A stretch of 12,912 nucleotides of DNA from NCBI GenBank assembly GCA_024279045.1, contig JAJRRZ010000032.1, positions 1 through 12,912 of the forward strand, written 5' to 3'. The DNA comes from Alphaproteobacteria bacterium (GTDB taxonomy: Bacteria; Pseudomonadota; Alphaproteobacteria; Rhizobiales; Aestuariivirgaceae). The notes below the pieces were generated by a model. It searched no databases. It was given only the letters and a program-made list of their open reading frames with translations, and was not told where the DNA came from. Shown here piece by piece: positions 6,857 to 12,885 of this stretch; within the stretch, counting starts at the first letter, position 1; the number at the start of each line of letters is the position of its first letter. The translations under genes and the position numbers were made by a program.

Positions 6857-8068
6857 ATGGTTGATGATCCGGATGGTTGGCAATGGCGCACTCGCGCGGT
6901 GCGGACCGGGCTGAAGCGCACGGGCTTTCAGGAAACCTCCGAGGCGATATTCCTGACCTCCGGCTATGCCTATGACAGCGCTGAACAGGCTGCGGCACGC
7001 TTCGCCGGAGAGGACGAGGGCTTCATCTATTCGCGCTACGACAACCCCACGGTGTGCATGTTCGAGGAGCGCCTGGCCGCGCTGGAAGGGGCGGAGGCGT
7101 GTTATGCGGCGGCATCGGGCATGGCGGCGATTTTCGCCACTTTTGCGGCCACGCTGTCGGCGGGTGATCATGTCGTGGCGGCGCGGCAGATCTTCGGCGC
7201 CATCAACAAGGTGATCAGCGATCATCTCAGCCGCTTCGGCATCGAGCATAGCTTTGTCGATGCCGCCGACCTTGATGCTTGGCGTGCGGCTATCAGACCC
7301 AACACGAAAATGCTGTTCATGGAAACGCCAGCCAACCCGACGCTGGACGTGTTCGACATCGCGGCGGTGGCGGAGATCGCGCACGATGCCGGGGCGCTGC
7401 TGGTGGTGGACAACGTGTTCGCCACGCCGGTGTTGCAGAACCCGCTGAAATGGGGTGCGGACGTGGTGGTGCATTCGGCCACCAAGCACATCGACGGGCA
7501 GGGCCGCGTGCTGGGTGGCGCGGTGCTGGGCGGCAGGGCCTTCATCGACGAGACCATCCGCCCGTTCATGCGCCAGACGGGACCGAGCCTGTCGGCATTC
7601 AATGCCTGGGTGTTGCTGAAGGGGCTGGAGACGCTGGACTTGCGCGTGCGGGCGATGAGCGAGACGGCGCTGCGGGTGGCGCGCTTCCTGCGCGAGAAGC
7701 TGGGGGCGGAAGCGGTGCGTTATCCGGGGCTGGAAGAGCACCCGCAGCATGCGCTGGCGCAGAAACAGATGCAGGCTGGTGGCGCCATGCTGGCTTTCGA
7801 GCTGCCGGGCGGCAGGGAGTTGGTATTTCGTTTTCTCAATGCGCTGAAACTCGTCGATATTTCCAACAATCTCGGTGATGCGAAGAGTCTGATCACGCAT
7901 CCGGCCAGCACCACCCATTCGGTGGTGCCGGAAGAGGAACGGCTGAAGCAGGGCATCGGCGAAGGGCTGGTGCGTCTGTCGGTGGGGTTGGAAGATGTGC
8001 AGGATCTCGTTGCCGACATCACCCAAGCCCTGCGCCATGCCGGCGTTTACGGAGGGAATGGTGCATGA
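6857..8068 (+). CDS. metZ: O-succinylhomoserine sulfhydrylase MetZ
   Basis: A 403-residue PLP enzyme of the Cys/Met metabolism family. MetZ condenses O-succinylhomoserine with sulfide to give homocysteine, bypassing cystathionine in methionine synthesis; it is cytoplasmic and normally a tetramer. Seen: TSGYAYDSAEQAAARFAGE (34-52), the SRYDNPT motif (59-65) that contacts the cofactor phosphate of the neighbouring subunit, ASGMAAI (86-92), ETPANPTLDV (156-165), Asp185 in VVDN, and the Schiff-base Lys210 in HSATKHIDGQGR. The C-terminal domain includes SLITHPASTTHS (344-355) and ends near VGLEDVQDLVADI. The FIYSRYDNPT and KHIDGQGRVLGG forms favour MetZ over cystathionine gamma-synthase or MetY, but substrate choice (succinyl against acetyl ester) cannot be read with certainty. 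The next gene begins inside its stop codon region (ATGA overlap), pointing to translational coupling. Confidence 0.92.
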   Translation: MVDDPDGWQWRTRAVRTGLKRTGFQETSEAIFLTSGYAYDSAEQAAARFAGEDEGFIYSRYDNPTVCMFEERLAALEGAEACYAAASGMAAIFATFAATLSAGDHVVAARQIFGAINKVISDHLSRFGIEHSFVDAADLDAWRAAIRPNTKMLFMETPANPTLDVFDIAAVAEIAHDAGALLVVDNVFATPVLQNPLKWGADVVVHSATKHIDGQGRVLGGAVLGGRAFIDETIRPFMRQTGPSLSAFNAWVLLKGLETLDLRVRAMSETALRVARFLREKLGAEAVRYPGLEEHPQHALAQKQMQAGGAMLAFELPGGRELVFRFLNALKLVDISNNLGDAKSLITHPASTTHSVVPEEERLKQGIGEGLVRLSVGLEDVQDLVADITQALRHAGVYGGNGA

Positions 8069-8661
8069 CGCAGCGCAGGAAGCATGACAATGTTGTGCAG
8101 CAGGCTGCGGTGGTAGGCAGCGTGGTGCAGCGGCTGCGCAAGGCACGGGAGATGTCGCTGGACGAGTTGTCGGAATTGTCGGGCGTGGCGAAATCCATCA
8201 TCTCGCGCATTGAGCGCAACGAGACCAACCCGACACTAGCCACCATGCTGAAACTGGCTGATGCGCTTGGCCTGCCTCCACATCAATTGCTGGCGGAGAG
8301 CGATTCCTGCAAGCCCATCATTCAGCATCAGAAGAGACGCGACATTCCGCTGCTGATTAGCGAGGATGGCAAGTGTAGACTGCATATCATCGGCGCGCTG
8401 GAACTGGTGGAATGGGTGCAATGGTATGATTTTCAGGCCGAGCCGGGTGGGGTGCTGGCCTCGGAGCCGCATCAGCCCGGTTGCGTGGAGCATCTGCATG
8501 TGTTGCGCGGTGTGCTGGAGGTGCGCTGCGGCGATACGGTGGCCCTGGTGAGGGCAGGTGAAACGTTGCGCTATCGTGGAGATCTGCCACATGTTATCAC
8601 CAATGTCGGGCAAGAGACGGCGCAAGCGGTAATGGTGCTGATTCTTCAGCCCATTGCATAA
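8065..8661 (+). CDS. XRE-family transcriptional regulator with C-terminal cupin domain
   Basis: A 198-residue protein. The helix-turn-helix is about 17-74: VVQRLRKAREMSLDELSELS, then VAKSIISRIERNETNPT as the recognition part. The cupin domain (about 90-195) shows EHLHVLRGVLEVRCGD with His143 and His145, and AGETLRYRGDLPHVITN with His176, so a metal or small ligand could bind. Such XRE-cupin proteins usually act as ligand-sensing repressors or activators of the operon in which they lie. ATG 8065 overlaps the metZ stop by 4 bp and has GGAGGG (8051-8056) 8 nt upstream inside metZ. The genetic coupling suggests control of sulfur assimilation or methionine supply. A testable target is the inverted repeat at 6311-6352. 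The ligand is unknown. Confidence 0.88.
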   Translation: MTQRRKHDNVVQQAAVVGSVVQRLRKAREMSLDELSELSGVAKSIISRIERNETNPTLATMLKLADALGLPPHQLLAESDSCKPIIQHQKRRDIPLLISEDGKCRLHIIGALELVEWVQWYDFQAEPGGVLASEPHQPGCVEHLHVLRGVLEVRCGDTVALVRAGETLRYRGDLPHVITNVGQETAQAVMVLILQPIA

Positions 8662-8715
8662 AGTGTTGCCGTGGCGGGGCTTGTCAGCCGCCAGCATGCG
8701 AGATAGCACCGTGTC

Positions 8716-9669
8716 ATGGTCAATGTATTGAACAATACGCCACGCCCCCGCCATCCGGAAAAGGCGCACAAGCCGGACAATCCGGTGCGCCGCAAGCCGG
8801 CGTGGATCCGCGTGAAGGCGCCGGTGTCGCGGCAATACGCGCAAACGCGCAAGATCGTTGCCGAACATGGGCTGACCACGGTGTGCGAGGAGGCCGCCTG
8901 CCCGAACATCGGTGAATGCTGGGCGGAGAAGCACGCCACCTTTATGATCCTTGGCGAGATATGCACCCGTGCCTGCGCTTTCTGCAACGTGGCCACCGGC
9001 AAGCCCGGCCCGGTGCAGGCCGACGAGCCGGAGCGTGTGGCGGCAGCGGTGTCGAAGATGGGGCTGAGGCACGCGGTGATCACATCGGTTGACCGCGATG
9101 ACCTGGCCGATGGTGGGGCGGGGCATTTTGCGGCTGTCATCCGCGCGATACGCCAGCGTTCGCCGCAGACCAGCATCGAGGTGCTCACGCCGGATTTTCG
9201 CGGCAAGGAGGGCGCGCTGGAACAGGTGGTGCAGGCCGGGCCGGATGTGTTCAACCATAATCTGGAGACCGTGCCGGGGCTGTATCCGGCCATTCGCCCC
9301 GGCGCGCGCTACTATCATTCACTGCGGCTGCTGGAGCGCGCGCGCGAGCTGGCCGTACGGGCCGGGCGGGAGATGTTCACCAAGTCCGGCATCATGGTGG
9401 GCCTGGGCGAGACGCGCCAGCAGATATCGCAGGTGATGGACGATATGCGTTGCGCGGGCGTGCAGTTCATCACCATTGGCCAGTATCTGCAGCCGACGGC
9501 CAAGCACGCGGCGGTGGAGAAGTTCTACACACCGGAGGAGTTCGCCGAGCTGGAAACGATGGCCCGCGCAAAAGGCTTCCTGGTGGTGGCTTGCGGGCCG
9601 CTGGTGCGTTCCTCGCACAATGCCGGGGCCGATTTCGACAGGCTGCGCGCGGCGGCACTCAAGGCTTGA
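8716..9669 (+). CDS. lipA: Lipoyl synthase LipA (radical SAM)
   Basis: A 317-residue enzyme that inserts two sulfur atoms into octanoyl groups on lipoyl domains, completing lipoate on 2-oxoacid dehydrogenases and the glycine cleavage H protein. Seen: the auxiliary cluster motif CEEAACPNIGEC (Cys57, Cys62, Cys68), the radical SAM motif CTRACAFC (Cys83, Cys87, Cys90), TSVDRDDLADGGA (123-135), TPDFRG (158-163), HNLETVPGLY (181-190), KSGIMVGLGET (223-233), and GPLVRSS (294-300), where the serine contacts the auxiliary cluster. The residue after RSS is His, where Tyr is usual. Length and domain order are normal. The start ATG 8716 has only a weak purine-rich site upstream. The gene is 54 bp downstream of the XRE-cupin stop; a GC-rich imperfect hairpin (about 8673-8692) lacks a T-run, so read-through from the sulfur operon is possible. 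lipB is not in the window. Confidence 0.96.
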   Translation: MVNVLNNTPRPRHPEKAHKPDNPVRRKPAWIRVKAPVSRQYAQTRKIVAEHGLTTVCEEAACPNIGECWAEKHATFMILGEICTRACAFCNVATGKPGPVQADEPERVAAAVSKMGLRHAVITSVDRDDLADGGAGHFAAVIRAIRQRSPQTSIEVLTPDFRGKEGALEQVVQAGPDVFNHNLETVPGLYPAIRPGARYYHSLRLLERARELAVRAGREMFTKSGIMVGLGETRQQISQVMDDMRCAGVQFITIGQYLQPTAKHAAVEKFYTPEEFAELETMARAKGFLVVACGPLVRSSHNAGADFDRLRAAALKA

Positions 9670-9738
9670 GCACTTGCCAGGTGCATTCCGGCTTCATGCC
9701 GAGCGGGTTTTCGCTTCTTGCCAATCACGCACTTGCCA

Positions 9739-9765
9739 TGCCTCTTCATGGGGGCTTGGCCCAGG
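9739..9765 (+). repeat. Degenerate 27-bp direct repeat, copy 1
   Basis: This stretch aligns without gaps to 9879-9905, with 21 of 27 identical bases by eye; both begin TGCCTCTT and end GCCCAGG. The spacing is 140 bp. It may be an old duplication or paired binding sites. Confidence 0.35.
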
Positions 9766-9785
9766 CTCAGTACCCATAAATTTTC

Positions 9786-9801
9786 ACGCCATCTGTGGTG
9801 T
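9786..9801 (+). repeat. Short hairpin ACGCCA-TCTG-TGGTGT, copy 1
   Basis: A 6-bp stem with one G-U pair and a 4-base loop. A second, perfect version (ACGCCA-CATC-TGGCGT) is at 9864-9879. In both, TTTATG follows within a few bases. CATAA/TTATG outside copy 1 (9774-9806) could lengthen the stem. Confidence 0.35.
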
Positions 9802-9820
9802 TTATGCTTCATCTCAGCTT

Positions 9821-9833
9821 CAGGTATTACCTG
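9821..9833. promoter_or_regulatory. Perfect 13-bp dyad, operator-like
   Basis: CAGGTA-T-TACCTG is symmetric around one central base, about 220 bp upstream of cydA. It has the look of a regulator site, but I do not recognise the protein that would bind it. Confidence 0.3.
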
Positions 9834-9863
9834 CGGGCACAAGGGCGCTGATATTTCGCCTGA

Positions 9864-9879
9864 ACGCCACATCTGGCGT
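9864..9879 (+). repeat. Short hairpin ACGCCA-CATC-TGGCGT, copy 2
   Basis: A perfect 6-bp stem with a 4-base loop, the partner of the hairpin at 9786-9801. It abuts the second copy of the 27-bp direct repeat, so stem and repeat may form one unit. Confidence 0.35.
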
Positions 9880-9905
9880 GCCTCTTTATGAGTCCTGAGC
9901 CCAGG
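9879..9905 (+). repeat. Degenerate 27-bp direct repeat, copy 2
   Basis: The partner of 9739-9765. It follows directly on the hairpin at 9864-9879. Confidence 0.35.
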
Positions 9906-9935
9906 GTGATTGCTGTCGCTGATTTTGGTTGTGCG

Positions 9936-9952
9936 GATACTCCATCCGTATC
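9936..9952. promoter_or_regulatory. Dyad GATAC-N7-GTATC upstream of cydA
   Basis: Two 5-bp arms flank 7 bases, about 100 bp before the cydA start. The dyad lies in the spacer of a weak promoter-like pair (9925-9954). A regulator of the oxidase operon could bind here; the identity is unknown. Confidence 0.3.
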
Positions 9953-10054
9953 GTGGAAAAGGGAGAAGAGGAATATTTGTCGCATTGTGGGGCTGAATGA
10001 TGCGCTCGTAACCTGTGGTCTGGGGAACAACAGTCAGGTCGGGAGCGACGGCTC

Positions 10055-11539
10055 ATGAGCGAATATTTCACCGCGGAATTCCTGGCGCGCGCGCAGTTCG
10101 CGTTCACGGTGTCGTTTCACATCATCTTTCCGGCCTTTTCCATCGGGCTGGCGAGTTTTCTGGCGGTGCTCAACGCGTTGTGGCTGTGGCGGCGCGAGCG
10201 TGTGTATCTCGACCTGTTCGAATACTGGAAGAAGATCTTTGCCGTGGTGTTCGGCATGGGGGTGGTGTCGGGCATCGTGATGTCCTACGAGTTCGGCACC
10301 AACTGGGCGGCCTTTTCCGACAAGGCGGGGCCGGTGATCGGCCCGCTGCTGGCCTATGAGGTGATGTCGGCCTTCTTCCTGGAAGCGGGTTTTCTCGGCA
10401 TCATGCTGTTTGGCCGCGAGCGGGTGGGCGACAAGCTGCACATGGTGGCCACGGCCATCGTGGCGCTGGGCACGCTGCTGTCGGCTTTCTGGATCCTGTC
10501 GGTGAATTCGTGGATGCAGACGCCGCAGGGGTTCGAGATTGCCGAGAACGGACAGTTCGTGCCGGTGGACTGGTGGGCTATCATCTTCAATCCGTCGTTC
10601 CCCTACCGGCTGGTGCACATGGTATTGGCGGCGTTCCTGACCACGGCCTTCGCGGTGGGGGCGGTGCATGCCTGGCACCTGTTGCGCAACCGTGATGACG
10701 CGCAGGCGCGCAAGGGCTTCTCCATGGCCATGTGGATGGCGCTGCTGGTAACACCGGTGCAGATCTTCGCCGGCGACCTGCACGGGCTGAACACGCTGCA
10801 GCACCAGCCCATCAAGGTGGCGGCGATGGAAGGGCACTTCGACCGCGAGGGCGACAACCAGCCCATCTACATCTTCGGCATTCCCGACGAGGAGGCTGGC
10901 AAGCTGAGGTATCCACTGGGCATTCCCTATCTGGGCTCGCTGATTCTCACCCATACATGGAACGAGCAGATCAAGGGGTTGAACGAGTTCCCGCGCGAAG
11001 AATGGCCTCCGGTGGGGGTGGTGTTCTGGAGTTTCCGCATCATGCTGGCCATTGGCTTCGCCATGATGGTGGTGGGGCTGTGGAGCGCCTGGGCGCGGCT
11101 GAAGGGCAGGCTTTACGACAGCCGGGCGCTGCACAAGGTGGCGCTGTGGATGGGGCCATCGGGTTTCGTGGCCATTCTGGCTGGCTGGTTCACCACCGAG
11201 GTAGGACGCCAGCCGTGGACGGTGCAAGGATATCTGCGCACCTCCGAATCACTCTCGCCCATCGACGCGCCAGCAGTGGCGGCATCGCTGATAGGCTTTG
11301 TGGTGGTGTATTTCCTGGTTTTCGGGGCCGGCATCTACTACCTGCTGAAGCTGATGAACAAGCCGGTGGTGGCCGCCGCGGCAACTCCGGACAAGGAGCC
11401 GACGCCGGTGCTGGCGCCACAGTTCGACCCGGATTTCCTGCCGGATGAGGACAACGGCGGCAACGGAAACCCCGGCGGCAATGGAAACCCCGGTGGCTCC
11501 GGGAACTCTGGCAATTCCGGCAACAAGGGTAATCACTGA
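10055..11539 (+). CDS. cydA: Cytochrome bd-type quinol oxidase subunit I (cyanide-insensitive oxidase type, CioA-like)
   Basis: A 494-residue polytopic membrane protein that oxidises quinol and reduces oxygen to water without pumping protons. Likely haem ligands by alignment from memory: His22 (SFHIIFP), His188 (FPYRLVHMV), Met330 (WSFRIM) and Glu382 in TTEVGRQPW. GRQPW (384-388) is the family signature. The quinol loop holds KVAAMEGHF (Lys254, Glu259) and lacks the long insert of the E. coli type, so it is the short-loop class. The wording FAVVFGMGVVSGIVMSYEFG and FSDKAGPVIGPLLAYEV is close to CioA of Pseudomonas. After the last membrane span (about 411-433) the tail carries a Gly/Asn-rich repeat (467-494). 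ATG 10055 follows GGGAG by 9 nt. cydB follows after 17 bp. High oxygen affinity and cyanide resistance are family knowledge, not visible here. Confidence 0.95.
   Translation: MSEYFTAEFLARAQFAFTVSFHIIFPAFSIGLASFLAVLNALWLWRRERVYLDLFEYWKKIFAVVFGMGVVSGIVMSYEFGTNWAAFSDKAGPVIGPLLAYEVMSAFFLEAGFLGIMLFGRERVGDKLHMVATAIVALGTLLSAFWILSVNSWMQTPQGFEIAENGQFVPVDWWAIIFNPSFPYRLVHMVLAAFLTTAFAVGAVHAWHLLRNRDDAQARKGFSMAMWMALLVTPVQIFAGDLHGLNTLQHQPIKVAAMEGHFDREGDNQPIYIFGIPDEEAGKLRYPLGIPYLGSLILTHTWNEQIKGLNEFPREEWPPVGVVFWSFRIMLAIGFAMMVVGLWSAWARLKGRLYDSRALHKVALWMGPSGFVAILAGWFTTEVGRQPWTVQGYLRTSESLSPIDAPAVAASLIGFVVVYFLVFGAGIYYLLKLMNKPVVAAAATPDKEPTPVLAPQFDPDFLPDEDNGGNGNPGGNGNPGGSGNSGNSGNKGNH
11453..11536 (+). repeat. Gly/Asn-rich repeats at the 3' end of cydA
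   Basis: Codons 467-494 encode a run of GGNGNP and GNSGN units, nearly all Gly, Asn, Ser and Pro, as the cytoplasmic or periplasmic tail after the last membrane span. The DNA repeats GGCGGCAA(C/T)GGAAACCCC in two tandem copies. It looks like slippage-driven low-complexity sequence, unlike the rest of the protein. Confidence 0.6.
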
Positions 11540-11556
11540 GCAGGGAGGGCGCGGCC

Positions 11557-12561
11557 ATGGAACTGGATCTGGCTTTCATCTGGGCGGGGCTGATTGCCTT
11601 TGCGGTGCTGGCCTATGTGGTGCTGGACGGCTTCGACCTGGGTGTGGGAATTCTGTTTCCGCTGGGCAAGCCCGGCAAGCAGCGCGATGTGATGATGAAT
11701 TCCGTCGCGCCGGTCTGGGATGGCAACGAGACCTGGCTGGTGCTGGGCGGCGGTGGGCTGTTCGCGGTGTTTCCGCTGGCCTACGGGGTGATCATGTCGG
11801 CGCTGTATGTGCCCATCATCGTCATGCTGCTGGCGTTGATCTTCCGCGGCGTGTCGTTTGAATACCGCTGGCGGGCGAAGCGCTCGCAGTGGGTGTGGGA
11901 CTGGGCCTTCTTCGGCGGTTCGCTGGTGGCGGCCTTCGCGCAAGGGGTGGCGTTGGGCGCGCTGGTGCAGGGCATTCCGGTGGAGGGCCGGGCCTATGCG
12001 GGCGGCTGGTTCGACTGGCTCACGCCGTTCTCGCTGCTGACCGGCGTGGCGGTGGTGGTGGGTTATGCGCTGCTGGGCGCCACGTGGCTGATCTACAAGC
12101 TGGAAGGGCCACTGCAGGAGCGCATGCGGCAGTTGTCGTGGGTGTTCGGGCTGGGCACACTGGGGTTGATCGGCCTGGTGAGCATCATCACGCCGTTCCT
12201 GGAGCCGGTGTATTTCGAGCGTTGGTTCAGCCTGCCGGGCAGCCTGTGGACGATGTTCGTGCCCGTGCTGATGATCGTGCTGGTGTGGTTGTTCTTCAGT
12301 GGCCTGAAACAGGGGAAGGAATTGCAGCCCTTCCTGGCGGCGCTGGGGTTCTTCGTGGTCAGCTTCATCGGGCTGGGCATCAGCTTCTATCCCTACCTGG
12401 TGCCGCCGAAACTCTCCATCTGGGATGCCGCCGCGCCGGATGTCAGCCTGGCTTTCGCGCTGGTGGGGGCGGTGGTGCTGCTGCCGTTGATCCTGGCCTA
12501 TACGGGTTATGCCTACTGGGTCTTCCGTGGCAAGGTGAAGGAAGGTGAAGGGTATCACTGA
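11557..12561 (+). CDS. cydB: Cytochrome bd-type quinol oxidase subunit II
   Basis: A 334-residue multi-span membrane protein, partner of subunit I. Seen: the N-terminal motif VLDGFDLGVGILFPLG (22-37), then SVAPVWDGNETWLVLGGGGLF (49-69), FRGVSFEYRW (96-105) and about eight further hydrophobic spans ending with LPLILAYTGYAYWVFRG. These are standard CydB features. ATG 11557 is preceded by GGGAGGG (11543-11549) with 7 nt spacing. The last 17 bases overlap the start of a small DUF2474 gene. No CydC or CydD transporter gene is present in the window, as is common for cyanide-insensitive-type operons. With subunit I it forms the heterodimer; its exact assembly partner here may include the DUF2474 peptide. 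Confidence 0.94.
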   Translation: MELDLAFIWAGLIAFAVLAYVVLDGFDLGVGILFPLGKPGKQRDVMMNSVAPVWDGNETWLVLGGGGLFAVFPLAYGVIMSALYVPIIVMLLALIFRGVSFEYRWRAKRSQWVWDWAFFGGSLVAAFAQGVALGALVQGIPVEGRAYAGGWFDWLTPFSLLTGVAVVVGYALLGATWLIYKLEGPLQERMRQLSWVFGLGTLGLIGLVSIITPFLEPVYFERWFSLPGSLWTMFVPVLMIVLVWLFFSGLKQGKELQPFLAALGFFVVSFIGLGISFYPYLVPPKLSIWDAAAPDVSLAFALVGAVVLLPLILAYTGYAYWVFRGKVKEGEGYH

Positions 12562-12715
12562 TCAACAAGAGACGAACAACGGACACGGCAGTGCAGATTC
12601 GGGCGCTGCCGTGCCGTTGTGGCGGCGCCTTCTCTGGTTCGCCATGTTGTGGCTGGCCGGTGTTGTCGTGCTTTCGGCAGTGGCATTGCTGATTCGCTGG
12701 GCCATGCCGATGTAG
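12545..12715 (+). CDS. DUF2474-type small membrane subunit of the oxidase operon
   Basis: A 56-residue product from GTG 12545 to TAG 12713-12715, overlapping the end of cydB by 17 bp, in a different frame. An AAGG at 12532-12535 lies 9 nt before the GTG. The first 22 residues are polar (KGITDQQETNNGHG...), then WRRLLWFAMLWLAGVVVLSA (25-44) begins a single membrane span that runs to the end, RWAMPM. The WRRL-WF--LW-AGV pattern is what I recall of the DUF2474 family, small proteins linked to cyanide-insensitive bd oxidases; CydX-like accessory subunits are the functional analogy. The internal GTG at about codon 23 or ATG at codon 32 would give shorter forms of about 34 or 25 residues. Function by position only. 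Confidence 0.7.
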   Translation: MKGITDQQETNNGHGSADSGAAVPLWRRLLWFAMLWLAGVVVLSAVALLIRWAMPM

Positions 12716-12723
12716 TCGATCGT

Positions 12724-12772
12724 GAAGAAAAATATTTGTGGCCGACGGTGTCGGCCACAAATATTTTTCTTC
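12724..12772. terminator. Perfect 23-bp stem-loop closing the cyd operon (likely bidirectional terminator)
   Basis: The arms 12724-12746 and 12750-12772 are exact reverse complements around the loop GGT. The inner part is GC-rich (GTGGCCGAC/GTCGGCCAC) and the outer part is A/T-rich, so a U-rich tail forms in both directions. It begins 9 bp after the DUF2474 stop. A 23-bp perfect stem is longer than most intrinsic terminators. Confidence 0.75.
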
Positions 12773-12785
12773 AGGAAAATGATGC

Positions 12786-12831
12786 GTTGTGCCGGCTTGC
12801 GGCGGCGCTGCGCCGGCACAACAACATTTTT
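12786..12831 (+). terminator. Second stem-loop with T-run
   Basis: GTTGTGCCGGC (12786-12796) and GCCGGCACAAC (12812-12822) form an 11-bp stem with a 15-base GC-rich loop. Five T follow at 12827-12831. It stands 13 bp after the first stem-loop and would act as a back-up terminator on the plus strand. Confidence 0.55.
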
Positions 12832-12840
12832 GCCTGAGGA

Positions 12841-12885
12841 AAATTGCAAGGCTTTGCGCCATTACGACGCAAAGCCTTGCAATTT
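12841..12885. terminator. Third stem-loop, 18-bp perfect stem
   Basis: AAATTGCAAGGCTTTGCG (12841-12858) and its exact reverse complement (12868-12885) flank a 9-base loop. On the minus strand the stem is followed by TTTTCC, so it could end a gene coming from the right; a TAA for such a frame lies in the loop (12862-12864). Confidence 0.5.

Larger units (their letters stand above)
9670..10054. other. Non-coding region between lipA and cydA with repeats and dyads
   Basis: These 385 bp hold no convincing gene. They contain two short hairpins, a degenerate 27-bp direct repeat, a dyad CAGGTATTACCTG and a dyad GATAC-N7-GTATC, listed separately. A weak promoter-like pair, TTGGTT (9925-9930) and TATCGT (9949-9954) with an 18-bp spacer, overlaps the second dyad. 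No FNR/ANR-type TTGAT-N4-ATCAA box is visible, although oxygen control would be expected for a bd oxidase. A GGGAG at 10041-10045 serves cydA. No clear T-rich terminator for lipA is present. Confidence 0.6.

Noticed and set aside
5974..6921. Upstream extension of the sigma-factor frame to about 532 codons
   Set aside because: The extension has no recognisable domain, runs antisense to the rhodanese gene, and a strong ribosome binding site precedes GTG 5973.
6596..8146. Long minus-strand frame of 516 codons opposite rhodanese and metZ
   Set aside because: It is antisense to genes with intact active sites; His/Arg-rich shadow composition.
9965..9983. Similarity of GAAGAGGAATATTTGTCGC to the 5' arm of the stem-loop at 12724
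   Set aside because: 16 of 19 matches in A/T-rich sequence is interesting, but there is no second arm or conserved context; probably chance.
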